This document shows, in pieces, positions 17,931 to 27,107 of a stretch of 64,000 nucleotides of DNA. Location of the stretch: assembly GCF_902859805.1 (NCBI RefSeq), contig NZ_CADIKC010000003.1:124001-188000 (forward strand), given 5' to 3'. The DNA is from Paraburkholderia sediminicola (GTDB lineage: Bacteria; Pseudomonadota; Gammaproteobacteria; Burkholderiales; Burkholderiaceae). A program made the position numbers and the translations under genes. The notes under the pieces were generated by a model. The model had not been told where the DNA came from. It did not search any database and worked only from the letters and a program-made list of their open reading frames with translations. Each line of letters opens with the position of its first letter. Position 1 is the stretch's first letter.

Positions 17931-19343
17931 TCAGGCCGCACCGCGTTTGGCCAGCCATACGTCGACACGCGCCAACGCGCCTGCCAACGCCGATTCCAAC
18001 TCCGGCGTCTGCGCCATGCTGCCCCAGAGCAGGCGGTCAGCGGCGAACGTCTGCAACGGATCGGGCGCGGCAAAGAAACCGCGCGCAACTTTTTCGTCCA
18101 TCACGCCATCCTGATACGCATACGGCAGCGTTCCGGCGTTCCAGCGTTCGAGGAAGCGGAAGAACAGTGCCGGCAACAGCGCCGTTGCTGAAGGCGTGAC
18201 GCCACGTTCGAAGCATTCCGCGAGCGTCGGCGCGATAAAGCCGGGCAGTTTCGAAAAGCCGTCTGCCGCGACGCGCTGGTTCGTATCCTGGATGTAGGGA
18301 TTGCCGAAGCGTTCGAGCACCACGTCGCGATAGCGTTCGAGATCGAGCGGGCTCGGTGTGAGGCACGGAATCACGTCTTCGGTCACGTAGTCGAAGGCGA
18401 ATTTGTTGATGTCCGGATCGAGCGTACCCTCGTGGATGTAGGTCAGCCCGACCAGTGTGCCTGCCCATGCAATGCAGCTATGCGTCGCGTTGAGAATGCG
18501 GATTTTCGCTTCCTCGTACGGCAGCACGGAGTCGACCAGTTCCGCGCCGACCTTTTCCCACGCGGGGCGTCCGGCGATGAAGCGATCTTCGATCACCCAT
18601 TGGATGAAGGATTCGCCCATCACCGGGCAGGTATCGTCGACACCGGTGGCGGCTTTGACGCGTTCGCGCACGTCGGGTGTCGGACGCGGCGTAATGCGGT
18701 CGACCATCGAACTCGGGCAGGCCGTGTTGTCGTCGAACCATTGCGCGAGATCGTCCGCGCCGCACCGTTCGAGAAACTCGCTCATGCCCGCATGAAAACG
18801 CTCGCCGTTGCTGCGCAGGTTATCGCAGGTCTGCAGCGTGACCGGGCCGGCGCCGCGCTTCATGCGTGCGTCGAGAATCGCCGCTAGCGCGCCGTAAATC
18901 GTGGTGTGGCCGCCTTTCAGGTCGGCCGCGAGATCGGCATTGGCTGTGTCGAGTTCGTCGTGTTCGTCGAGGTAATAGCCGCCTTCGGTCACGGTGAATG
19001 CAATGATCTTGCACGCCGGATCGGCGCCCGCTTCGATCAGCGCATCGAGACTTTCGGTCCACGGCACTACGCGCTCGATCGAACGAATCGTCTCGTACGC
19101 GCGCTCGCCCTGCGGCGTGACGGTCTCAAGCGTATAGACGCCTTTTTGCGCAGCGAGCGCGTCGAGCACGGCGTTCATGTCGCTGCGGATATTGCCCACC
19201 GTCAGCGACCAGTGCGGCTCGCCCGTCACCTTCGCCTCGTTCAACCGATGGAGATACCACGCCTGATGCGCGCGATGAAACGATCCCGCGCCGATGTGCA
19301 GGATCACGTGTGCGGCCGCGCCGCTGCCTTGCCCGCTGTTCAT
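17931..19343 (-). CDS. dalD: D-arabinitol 4-dehydrogenase
   Basis: Polyol-specific long-chain dehydrogenase of 470 aa that oxidises D-arabinitol to D-xylulose with NAD. The N-terminal Rossmann part carries LHIGAGSFHRAHQAWYLHRL (about residues 13-32), which resembles the arabinitol enzyme rather than mannitol 2-dehydrogenase. TEGGYYL is near residue 125 and MVDRITPRPT near residue 220. The catalytic lysine region EEAKIRILNATHS lies near residue 285. AGGAG sits 6 nt before the ATG at 19343; the longer frame to 19571 enters the promoter. It leads the operon with xylulokinase and the SorC regulator, giving D-arabitol to xylulose 5-phosphate. Some mannitol or sorbitol activity is possible. Confidence 0.88.
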   Translation of the reverse strand: MNSGQGSGAAAHVILHIGAGSFHRAHQAWYLHRLNEAKVTGEPHWSLTVGNIRSDMNAVLDALAAQKGVYTLETVTPQGERAYETIRSIERVVPWTESLDALIEAGADPACKIIAFTVTEGGYYLDEHDELDTANADLAADLKGGHTTIYGALAAILDARMKRGAGPVTLQTCDNLRSNGERFHAGMSEFLERCGADDLAQWFDDNTACPSSMVDRITPRPTPDVRERVKAATGVDDTCPVMGESFIQWVIEDRFIAGRPAWEKVGAELVDSVLPYEEAKIRILNATHSCIAWAGTLVGLTYIHEGTLDPDINKFAFDYVTEDVIPCLTPSPLDLERYRDVVLERFGNPYIQDTNQRVAADGFSKLPGFIAPTLAECFERGVTPSATALLPALFFRFLERWNAGTLPYAYQDGVMDEKVARGFFAAPDPLQTFAADRLLWGSMAQTPELESALAGALARVDVWLAKRGAA

Positions 19344-19730
19344 GTGCGTCTCCTGAGTGTCCTTGATCGCACGGCTCGGCGCGTGCGGTTTTTTTTGAGG
19401 TGGAGCATTTGCTCTGTCTGTGAGCGAATGATCGTACCCGGCGGAACGAATGTCAAGGCGACGTAGACGGCTTTCCGTGGCGCAGCGCGGCGTGGCGGGA
19501 CTTCCGACGCGACTCGCGTGACGTCCGCGCGTTATGGGACGCGTCTCGCGGTGCGTATTGCATTGCATCAAATTTGACTTTCGCCGCGCCAGGACTAACC
19601 CGAATGCAAAAAAGTATCGGTCTGCGGTTTGATTTTTAGTGGTGGATCAGGCGCTAGAGGGCTACTTTTCGCTATACAAGATGAAGTTCAGCGGCACTCG
19701 CAGCACGCCGCTTCATGGAGGAAGACGCGA
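19344..19730. promoter_or_regulatory. Divergent promoter region of dalD and the AraC regulator, with tandem dyad operator
   Basis: About 60 bp upstream of dalD is GAGCATTTGCTC (19403-19414), then GAGCGAATGATC (19422-19433), starting 19 bp apart like the pair before the polyol transport operon. The rest, towards the AraC gene, contains an AT-rich stretch around 19576-19640 but no hexamer pair I can defend. GGAGGAAG precedes the AraC start. No small gene is visible. Confidence 0.5.
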
Positions 19731-20711
19731 ATGCAACCCGATCTGGAAGTCGTCGCCGTACGGCGCGACGAATCCTTCAAAGTGTGGTCGCACGGCTATC
19801 CGTACCGCACGGTGCGCTGGCACTTTCACCCGGAATACGAAATCCATCTGATCGTGGCGACCACCGGCAAGATGTTCGTCGGCGATCACATCAGCAGCTT
19901 TACGCCTGGCAACCTCGTGTTGATGGGGCCGAACCTGCCGCACAACTGGGTCAGCGACGTGCCGGAAGGCGAGACGATTGCGCAGCGCAACCTGGTCGTT
20001 CAGTTCGGGCAGGAGTTCGTGTCGGGCTGCATGGGCAGTTTTCCGGAGTGGCGCCAGGTCGAAGCCTTGCTCGCTGATTCGCGCCGCGGCGTGTCGTTCG
20101 GTGCTGAAACGAGTGCGGCGATCCAGCCGTTGTTCCTCGAATTGCTGGCCGCGCGCGGACTGCGCCGTCTCGTGCTGTTCATGTCGATGCTCGAGATCCT
20201 GATGAACGCCGAAGACCGCGAGACGCTCGCGAGTCCCGCCTATCAGGCCGACCCGACCGGCTTCGCGTCGACGCGCATCAATCATGCGCTCTCGTATATC
20301 GGCAAGAACCTGTCCAACGACCTGCGCGAATCGGATCTGGCGCAACTCGCCGGACAAAGCGTCAGTGCGTTCTCGCGTTACTTCCGCCGTCATACGGGCC
20401 TGCCGTTCGTGCAGTACGTGAACCGTATGCGCATCAACCTCGCGTGCCAGTTGCTCACGGACGAGGAGCTGAGCGTCACCGATATCTGCTTCAAGGCGGG
20501 TTTTAACAACCTGTCGAATTTCAACCGGCAGTTCCTCGCGGTCAAAGGCATGGCGCCTTCGAAATTCCGCCGCTACCAGCAACTGAACGATGCGAGCCGC
20601 GACGCTTCCGAAGAAGCCGCCGCGCGCGGCGCGGGCATCGACGATGCGCCCGCAATCGTGCTTGCGCCAGGTTTGCCACGCACCGCTGCCGCTGCCTATC
20701 CACCGACGTAG
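19731..20711 (+). CDS. AraC-family transcriptional regulator
   Basis: 326-aa regulator with an N-terminal cupin sugar-sensing domain (WHFHPEYEIHLIV near residue 25) and a C-terminal pair of helix-turn-helix motifs. The first HTH is around DLAQLAGQSVSAFSRYFRR near residue 205 and the second around VTDICFKAGFNNLSNFNRQF near residue 250. The start at 19731 follows GGAGGAAG; the frame open from 19629 lacks such a site. It precedes a ribose-type ABC transporter and three catabolic genes on the same strand and is the obvious activator of that cluster. The inducer is unknown. The tail after the HTH is alanine-rich and probably disordered. Confidence 0.87.
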   Translation: MQPDLEVVAVRRDESFKVWSHGYPYRTVRWHFHPEYEIHLIVATTGKMFVGDHISSFTPGNLVLMGPNLPHNWVSDVPEGETIAQRNLVVQFGQEFVSGCMGSFPEWRQVEALLADSRRGVSFGAETSAAIQPLFLELLAARGLRRLVLFMSMLEILMNAEDRETLASPAYQADPTGFASTRINHALSYIGKNLSNDLRESDLAQLAGQSVSAFSRYFRRHTGLPFVQYVNRMRINLACQLLTDEELSVTDICFKAGFNNLSNFNRQFLAVKGMAPSKFRRYQQLNDASRDASEEAAARGAGIDDAPAIVLAPGLPRTAAAAYPPT

Positions 20712-20768
20712 TCCGCATCAAGCTTTAAGCCGAAGCGTTTCACTTCACCCGCGTTTCAACACCTTTCG

Positions 20769-20786
20769 CGCTGTCCCCGGACAGCG
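20769..20786 (+). promoter_or_regulatory. 18-bp palindrome before the second sugar transporter
   Basis: CGCTGTCC-CC-GGACAGCG is a perfect 8-bp dyad 49 bp before the binding-protein start and 58 bp after the AraC stop. With no U-tract following, it may be an operator or a leader hairpin rather than a terminator. Confidence 0.4.
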
Positions 20787-20834
20787 TGAGGGACGTGCTC
20801 ATCTCATCGAATAGTTTTAATAACGGAGACAACC

Positions 20835-21788
20835 ATGACGCAATCCATTTCAAAGCAGGCATCGTTGAAGACCTTTGCGCGCAGCACGGCAGCGCTCGCG
20901 ACGCTCGCGTTCGGCCTGTCGTTCATCACTGCGCCGGCCGCACAGGCTGCACCGCTGAAAATCGGCATGACATTTCAGGAGCTGAACAACCCGTACTTCG
21001 TGACGATGCAAAAGGCGCTGAACGACGCGGCGGCGTCGATTGGTGCGACGGTGGTCGTGACCGATGCGCATCATGACGTCAGCAAGCAGGTCAGCGACGT
21101 CGAAGACATGCTGCAAAAGAAGATCGACATCCTGCTCGTGAATCCGACCGATTCGACCGGCATTCAATCGGCGGTGACGTCGGCGAAGAAGGCGGGCGTG
21201 GTGGTGGTCGCCGTCGATGCGAATGCGAACGGCCCGGTCGATTCGTTCGTCGGGTCGAAGAATTACGACGCGGGTGAGATGGCTTGCGAGTATCTGGCGA
21301 AGTCGCTTGGCGGCAGCGGCGAAGTGGCGATTCTCGACGGCATTCCGGTCGTGCCGATTCTCGAACGTGTGCGCGGCTGCAAGGCGGCGCTGGCTAAAGT
21401 ACCGGGCATCAAACTCGTGGATACGCAGAACGGCAAGCAGGAACGCGCGACCGCGTTGTCCGTCACCGAGAACATGATTCAGGCGCATCCTAATCTCAAA
21501 GGCGTGTTCAGCGTGAACGACGGCGGCTCGATGGGCGCGCTCTCGGCGATCGAATCGTCGGGCAAGGACATCAAGCTGACCAGTGTCGATGGTGCACCGG
21601 AAGCGATTGCGGCGATCCAGAAACCGAACTCGAAGTTCATCGAAACGTCCGCGCAGTTCCCGGCCGACCAGGTGCGTATCGCGCTTGGCATTGCGCTCGC
21701 GAAGAAGTGGGGCGCCAATGTGCCGAAGGCGATTCCGGTCGACGTGAAGATGATCGACAAGAGCAATGCCAAGGGCTTCAGCTGGTAA
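20835..21788 (+). CDS. Ribose-type sugar/polyol ABC transporter binding protein
   Basis: Periplasmic binding protein of the RbsB (Peripla_BP_4) type, 317 aa. A signal peptide of about 38 residues ends at PAAQA-APLKIG. The mature part begins with a typical strand and FQELNNPYF. DILLVNPTDS lies near residue 100, and SVNDGGSMGA near residue 235 contacts ligand in the family. GGAGAC sits 8 nt before the ATG. It is the first gene of the binding protein-ATPase-permease trio. The adjacent dehydrogenases point to a sugar alcohol or rare ketose as ligand rather than ribose. Confidence 0.86.
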   Translation: MTQSISKQASLKTFARSTAALATLAFGLSFITAPAAQAAPLKIGMTFQELNNPYFVTMQKALNDAAASIGATVVVTDAHHDVSKQVSDVEDMLQKKIDILLVNPTDSTGIQSAVTSAKKAGVVVVAVDANANGPVDSFVGSKNYDAGEMACEYLAKSLGGSGEVAILDGIPVVPILERVRGCKAALAKVPGIKLVDTQNGKQERATALSVTENMIQAHPNLKGVFSVNDGGSMGALSAIESSGKDIKLTSVDGAPEAIAAIQKPNSKFIETSAQFPADQVRIALGIALAKKWGANVPKAIPVDVKMIDKSNAKGFSW

Positions 21789-21858
21789 GCCGAATGCTCG
21801 CTGCCATGTGCATATGTTTCTTCGATGAACATGGCGACGAGCAGCAGAGGAGGACCCG

Positions 21859-23379
21859 ATGGACACGATACTCAAGCTCGACAACATCACCAAAAGCTTT
21901 CCAGGCGTGAAGGCGCTGCAAGGCATTCACCTGGAAATCGCACGGGGTGAGATTCACGCCTTGCTCGGCGAAAACGGCGCAGGCAAATCGACGTTGATGA
22001 AGATCCTGTGCGGCATCTATCAGCCGGACGAAGGCACGATCACGATCGCGGGCGAAGTGCGGCACTTCACGAATTACCACGATGCGGTCGCCGCGGGCGT
22101 AGGTATCGTGTTTCAGGAGTTCAGTCTGATTCCGTATCTGAACGCGGTGGAGAACATGTTTCTCGGCCGTGAATTGAAGAACGGTTTGGGTCTGCTAGAA
22201 CGCGGCAAGATGCGGCGCGTGGCCGCGGCGATTTTTCAGCGCCTGGGCGTGGCGATCGATTTGTCGGTGCCGATTCGTGAGTTGTCAGTCGCGCAGCAAC
22301 AGTTTGTTGAAATCGGCAAGGCGTTGTCTTTGGAGGCGCGCATTCTGATTCTGGATGAGCCGACTGCGACGCTCACACCCGCTGAAGCGGAACACCTGTT
22401 CGCGATCATGCGTGAGCTGAAGACTCAGGGCGTCGCGATGATCTTCATCTCGCATCACCTGGAAGAAATCTTCGAGGTGTGCGATCGCATTACGGTGTTA
22501 CGCGACGGTCAGTACGTCGGCATGACGGAAGTCGCCCAATCCGATGTGAGCCGTCTGGTGGAAATGATGGTGGGACGCCGCATCGAAAACAGCTTTCCGC
22601 CGAAGCCGCCATTGCGGACCGATGCGAAGATCGTGCTCGACGTCAAAAAGCTGCAGTTGCTGAAAGACAGCCCGGTGCTGAGTTTCAATTTGCGCGAAGG
22701 CGAGATTCTCGGTTTCGCGGGACTGGTCGGCTCGGGCCGCACGGAAACCGCTTTAGCCGTGATCGGCGCTGACCCGGCGTACTTGAAAGAAATCCGCATC
22801 AACGGCACAACCGAAAAACTATCCGATCCCGCCGATGCCTTGCGCGCCGGTGTCGGCATTCTTCCCGAGAGCCGCAAGACCGAAGGCCTGATCACGGATT
22901 TCTCGATCAAGCAGAACATCTCGATCAACAACCTCGGCAAATACCGCTCGCTGCGTTTCTTCATCGATCAGCGCAGCGAAGCGCGCGCGACCGCCGACAT
23001 CATGAAGCGCGTCGGCGTCAAAGCCCCGACGATGCACACCGAAGTCGCGACCCTCTCCGGCGGCAATCAGCAAAAGGTGGTGATCGCGCGCTGGCTGAAT
23101 CACCACACCAACATTCTCATCTTCGACGAACCGACGCGCGGCATCGACGTCGGCGCCAAAGCCGAAATCTATCTGCTAATGCGCGAACTCACCGCGCGCG
23201 GCTACTCGATCATCATGATCTCGTCCGAACTGCCGGAGATCGTCGGCATGTGCGACCGCGTCGCCGTGTTCCGGCAGGGCCGCATCGAAGCGATGCTCGA
23301 AGGCGGCGAGATCGACTCGAACGCCGTGATGACCTATGCAACAGCCGGCACCCGTGGAGCAGCTCATGAACACGCCTAA
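21859..23379 (+). CDS. Ribose-type ABC transporter ATPase with two nucleotide-binding domains
   Basis: 506-aa double ATPase of the RbsA/XylG/AraG family. Domain 1 has Walker [10 protein letters not shown] near residue 37 and [13 protein letters not shown] near residue 165. Domain 2 has the degenerate Walker [10 protein letters not shown] near residue 293, signature LSGGNQQKV near residue 398 and [16 protein letters not shown] near residue 418. AGGAGG precedes the ATG. The C-terminus overlaps the permease start by 14 nt, indicating coupled translation. Confidence 0.92.
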   Translation: MDTILKLDNITKSFPGVKALQGIHLEIARGEIHALLGENGAGKSTLMKILCGIYQPDEGTITIAGEVRHFTNYHDAVAAGVGIVFQEFSLIPYLNAVENMFLGRELKNGLGLLERGKMRRVAAAIFQRLGVAIDLSVPIRELSVAQQQFVEIGKALSLEARILILDEPTATLTPAEAEHLFAIMRELKTQGVAMIFISHHLEEIFEVCDRITVLRDGQYVGMTEVAQSDVSRLVEMMVGRRIENSFPPKPPLRTDAKIVLDVKKLQLLKDSPVLSFNLREGEILGFAGLVGSGRTETALAVIGADPAYLKEIRINGTTEKLSDPADALRAGVGILPESRKTEGLITDFSIKQNISINNLGKYRSLRFFIDQRSEARATADIMKRVGVKAPTMHTEVATLSGGNQQKVVIARWLNHHTNILIFDEPTRGIDVGAKAEIYLLMRELTARGYSIIMISSELPEIVGMCDRVAVFRQGRIEAMLEGGEIDSNAVMTYATAGTRGAAHEHA

Positions 23380-24373
23380 TCCTTCTTCATCGCCGAAAAC
23401 ATCGACTGTCACTAGTGACACGCCGGGCGCACCGGTGCGTTTTACGTGGGCCGCGTTGAAACGCTCGACGCTGTTCTATCCGTTCATCGGTTTGCTGGTG
23501 GTGTGCATCGTGATGGTATTCGCGAGCGACAGTTTCCTCTCCGCTGCGAATCTGGAGAACGTGCTGCGCCAGGTGTCGATCAACGCGATCATTGCAGTGG
23601 GGATGACATGCGTGATTCTGACCGGTGGTATCGATCTGTCGGTTGGCTCCGTGATGGCTTTGGCGGGCACGCTCGCCGCGGGCTTGATGGTGGCCGGGAT
23701 GAATGCAGTCGCTGCGTTGGCTGTGGGTATTGCAGTTGGCCTGGGATTTGGTGCTGCGAACGGCTTCTTTGTTGCGTTCGCCGGTATGCCGCCGATCATC
23801 GTCACGCTCGCGACGATGGGCATCGCCCGTGGTCTCGCGCTGATCTACACGGGCGGGTATCCGATCGACGGTCTGCCTGAGTGGGTCAGTTTCTTCGGCA
23901 GCGGCAAGATCCTCGGTATTCAGGCGCCGGTTGTGATCATGGTGGTGATCTATGCGATTGCCTGGGTGTTGCTCGAACGGATGCCGTTCGGCCGCTACGT
24001 GTATGCGATCGGTGGCAACGAGCAGGCGACGCGTCTGTCCGGTGTACGCGTGGCTCGCGTGAAGCTGATCGTCTACTCGATTGCTGGTTTGACGTCCTCC
24101 TTTGCCGCCATCGTGCTGACAGCACGCTTGATGAGCGGTCAGCCAAACGCCGGCGTCGGTTTCGAACTCGATGCCATTGCCGCCGTGGTGATGGGCGGTA
24201 CCTCGATTTCCGGCGGGCGTGGCTCGATCATCGGCACCTTGATCGGTGCGTTGCTGCTGGGCGTATTGAACAACGGCCTCAACATGGTCGGCGTGAATCC
24301 GTATGTGCAGAACGTAATCAAGGGCGGAATTATTTTGCTGGCGATCTACATCAGCCGCGACCGTAGAAAGTAA
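23366..24373 (+). CDS. Ribose-type ABC transporter permease
   Basis: Inner-membrane permease of the RbsC family, 335 aa, with about eight to ten hydrophobic segments. The family motif [17 protein letters not shown] is near residue 87, and [20 protein letters not shown] near residue 275. The start at 23366 (MNTPNPSSS) is preferred because the upstream part of the frame (from 23336) lies inside the ATPase gene. It is followed 34 nt later by the zinc dehydrogenase gene, which is probably in the same transcript. Confidence 0.9.
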   Translation: MNTPNPSSSPKTSTVTSDTPGAPVRFTWAALKRSTLFYPFIGLLVVCIVMVFASDSFLSAANLENVLRQVSINAIIAVGMTCVILTGGIDLSVGSVMALAGTLAAGLMVAGMNAVAALAVGIAVGLGFGAANGFFVAFAGMPPIIVTLATMGIARGLALIYTGGYPIDGLPEWVSFFGSGKILGIQAPVVIMVVIYAIAWVLLERMPFGRYVYAIGGNEQATRLSGVRVARVKLIVYSIAGLTSSFAAIVLTARLMSGQPNAGVGFELDAIAAVVMGGTSISGGRGSIIGTLIGALLLGVLNNGLNMVGVNPYVQNVIKGGIILLAIYISRDRRK

Positions 24374-24407
24374 CTCTTAAACGACCTCCTTTTAGCAGGA
24401 CCATGCA

Positions 24408-25511
24408 ATGACTGAATCCACGCAATCCACGCAATCCGATAGGCAGGAAATGACGGCGATCGTCTGCCACGCACCGAAAGACTATCGCGTCGAACAGGTG
24501 AGGAAACCAAAGGCCCGCGCACATGAGCTGGTGATCCGCATCGCCGCGTGCGGCATCTGCGCGAGCGACTGCAAATGTCATTCGGGCGCGAAGATGTTTT
24601 GGGGTGGCCCGAGCCCGTGGGTCAAAGCGCCGGTGATTCCAGGCCACGAGTTCTTCGGTTTCGTCGAAGAAATCGGCGAAGGCGCGGCCGATCACTTCGG
24701 CGTGAAGATCGGCGATCGCGTGATCGCCGAACAGATTGTGCCGTGCGGCAAATGCCGTTATTGCAAATCCGGCCAGTACTGGATGTGCGAAGTGCACAAC
24801 ATCTTCGGCTTCCAGCGCGAAGTCGCCGACGGCGGCATGGCCGAATATATGCGTATTCCGCCGACCGCAATCGTCCATAAGATTCCCGATGGCATCTCGC
24901 TCGAAGACGCGGCGATCATCGAACCACTAGCTTGCGCGATCCACACGGTGAATCGCGGTGATCTGCAACTCGACGACGTGGTGGTGATTGCCGGAGCCGG
25001 TCCGCTTGGCCTGATGATGACGCAAGTCGCGCATCTGAAAACGCCGAAGAAGCTCGTCGTGATCGATCTGGTTGAAGAGCGTCTGGCACTCGCGCGCGAA
25101 TACGGCGCGGACGTGACGATCAATCCGAAACAGGAAGACGCGTTGGCGATCATTCATTCGCTGACCGATGGCTATGGTTGCGACGTCTACATCGAAACGA
25201 CTGGTGCGCCGATCGGCGTTAATCAGGGCATGGACCTGATTCGCAAGCTTGGTCGCTTCGTCGAGTTTTCCGTGTTCGGTGCGGATACGACGCTGGACTG
25301 GTCGGTGATCGGCGATCGCAAGGAGCTCGATGTGCGCGGCGCGCATCTGGGTCCATACTGTTATCCGATTGCGATCGATCTGCTGGCCCGCGGACTGGTT
25401 ACGTCGAAGGGTATTGTCACGCACGGCTTTTCGCTGGAAGAATGGGACGAAGCGATCAAGGTCGCCAATTCCCTCGATTCGATCAAGGTATTGATGAAGC
25501 CGCGTGCCTGA
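24408..25511 (+). CDS. Zinc-dependent polyol dehydrogenase, erythritol/L-threitol dehydrogenase-like
   Basis: Medium-chain zinc dehydrogenase of 367 aa. The catalytic zinc site has CGICASDCKCHSG near residue 46 and GHEFFG near residue 80. The structural zinc cluster CGKCRYCKSGQYWMC is near residue 112. The NAD fold GAGPLGLM is near residue 200. The opening AIVCHAPKDYRVEQV and the CASD-KC-FWG pattern recall EltD, the erythritol/L-threitol dehydrogenase of mycobacteria. AGGA sits 7 nt before the ATG. It is followed by an FGGY kinase and an SDR. It should oxidise a C4-C5 sugar alcohol to a ketose; the actual polyol is inference. Confidence 0.75.
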   Translation: MTESTQSTQSDRQEMTAIVCHAPKDYRVEQVRKPKARAHELVIRIAACGICASDCKCHSGAKMFWGGPSPWVKAPVIPGHEFFGFVEEIGEGAADHFGVKIGDRVIAEQIVPCGKCRYCKSGQYWMCEVHNIFGFQREVADGGMAEYMRIPPTAIVHKIPDGISLEDAAIIEPLACAIHTVNRGDLQLDDVVVIAGAGPLGLMMTQVAHLKTPKKLVVIDLVEERLALAREYGADVTINPKQEDALAIIHSLTDGYGCDVYIETTGAPIGVNQGMDLIRKLGRFVEFSVFGADTTLDWSVIGDRKELDVRGAHLGPYCYPIAIDLLARGLVTSKGIVTHGFSLEEWDEAIKVANSLDSIKVLMKPRA

Positions 25512-25562
25512 GCGCTTGGCGCGGCGCGCGGCAAAGACCAGCGGCATATAAACGGAGACTGT

Positions 25563-27107
25563 ATGGACTACGTCATCGGCGTCGATATCGGCACGCAGAG
25601 CACCAAAGCGCTGCTGGTCGATCAGCACGGCGCGATCGTCGCGCAGCATGCGTCGAGCTATCAGCCGGATACGCCCAAGCCGCTATGGGCCGAGCAATGG
25701 CCGGCAGTGTGGTTGAAGGCGGTGGTGGAGTGTATTGCGGCTTGTGTGCGCAAGGCGAAGGAGGCGGGTGTCGCGGCAAAGTCGATCAAAGCGGTGTGCG
25801 TGAGCAGTCTCTATGGCGGCTCGGGGATTCCCGTCGATAGCGATATGCGGCCCCTTTATCCGTGTCTGATCTGGATGGACCGGCGTGCGACCGATCAGGT
25901 CGAGTGGGTGCGTAAAAACATCGACCTCGAGCGCTTGTATGCGATCACGGGCAACGGCGTGGACAGCTACTACGGTTACACGAAGATGCTGTGGTTGCGC
26001 GATCATGAGCCGGAAATCTGGGCGCATACGCGTTACTTCCTGCCGCCGAATGCTTACGTGATTTATATGCTGTCTGGCGAGGTCGCCGTGGATCATAGTT
26101 CGGCGGGCAATATTGGCGGCATCTACGATATTGCGAAACGCGACTGGTCGGACGAAGCGCTCGACATGCTCGGCATTCCCGCGACGATGATGCCGGAGCG
26201 GTTGGTGGAATCGTCGGACGTGGTGGGTGGGTTGTTGTCGCAGTGGACCGGGCAGCTTGGATTGGAAGCGGGCACGGCGATCGTTGCGGGCGGTGTGGAT
26301 GCAGCGGTGGCGACGTTTGCCGCGGGTGTGACGCGCGCGGGGCAGCACGTTGCCATGATCGGTACGAGTATGTGCTGGGGCTATATCAATCAGACCGTCG
26401 ATGCGCGGCATGGGTTGATCAGCATGCCGCACGTGTTCAACGGCCAACGCGATATTTATGTTTTTGGTGGCGCGATTACGGCGGGCGCTTCAGTGACGTG
26501 GTATCGCGAGCAGTTCTGTCATGCGGAGACCGAGGCGGCGCGTGCGATGCCGAATGGGGACCCGCATCGCTTGCTTGAAGAGAGTGCTTCTCAGATTCCG
26601 GCGGGCTCTGATGGTGTGATGTTCTTGCCGTATTTGATGGGAGAACGAAGCCCCGTATGGGATGCGAAGGCGAGTGGGGCGTTTGTCGGTCTGAGCCTGT
26701 TTCACACGCGGGCACATCTGTATCGCGCGGTGCTGGAGGGCGTGTCGTTCGCGTTGAAGCACAACATCGAAGCGGGACGTAAAGGCGCGCAATCGTTGGA
26801 TGACAAGTTGATCGTCGTGGGCGGCGCCGCGCATTCGGATCTTTGGATGCAGATCATTGCCGACATTACCGGCTATCCGGTCTATACGATCGAGCAGGAC
26901 GTGGAGGCGGCGATGGGGGCTGCGTTGCTGGCGGGTGTCGGCGTCGGTCTGGTATCGCGTGAAGAGGCGCAGAACGGATGGGTCACGCTGATTGAACGTG
27001 CGGAACCGAACGCGCAGCGGATGGCGCTATACGAGCAGCGGTTCGGCGTTTATACGGATTTGTATCCGGCATTGAAGCCGGTCATGCATCGGTTGCAGAC
27101 ATCATGA
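25563..27107 (+). CDS. FGGY-family carbohydrate kinase, substrate unknown
   Basis: 514-aa sugar kinase. The N-terminal phosphate loop is GVDIGTQSTKALLVD (residues 6-20), the substrate region has VSSLYGGSGIPVD near residue 82, and the C-terminal lobe has LPYLMGERSPVWD near residue 355 and VGGAAHSDLWMQ. It lacks the GQMHG motif of the two xylulokinases in this window, so it acts on a different ketose or related sugar. GGAG precedes the ATG. It lies between the zinc dehydrogenase and the SDR, whose start overlaps its stop by 4 nt. An erythrulose, L-xylulose or ribulose substrate is plausible, none proven. T-ending codons become more frequent along this gene than in the upstream ones. Confidence 0.8.
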   Translation: MDYVIGVDIGTQSTKALLVDQHGAIVAQHASSYQPDTPKPLWAEQWPAVWLKAVVECIAACVRKAKEAGVAAKSIKAVCVSSLYGGSGIPVDSDMRPLYPCLIWMDRRATDQVEWVRKNIDLERLYAITGNGVDSYYGYTKMLWLRDHEPEIWAHTRYFLPPNAYVIYMLSGEVAVDHSSAGNIGGIYDIAKRDWSDEALDMLGIPATMMPERLVESSDVVGGLLSQWTGQLGLEAGTAIVAGGVDAAVATFAAGVTRAGQHVAMIGTSMCWGYINQTVDARHGLISMPHVFNGQRDIYVFGGAITAGASVTWYREQFCHAETEAARAMPNGDPHRLLEESASQIPAGSDGVMFLPYLMGERSPVWDAKASGAFVGLSLFHTRAHLYRAVLEGVSFALKHNIEAGRKGAQSLDDKLIVVGGAAHSDLWMQIIADITGYPVYTIEQDVEAAMGAALLAGVGVGLVSREEAQNGWVTLIERAEPNAQRMALYEQRFGVYTDLYPALKPVMHRLQTS

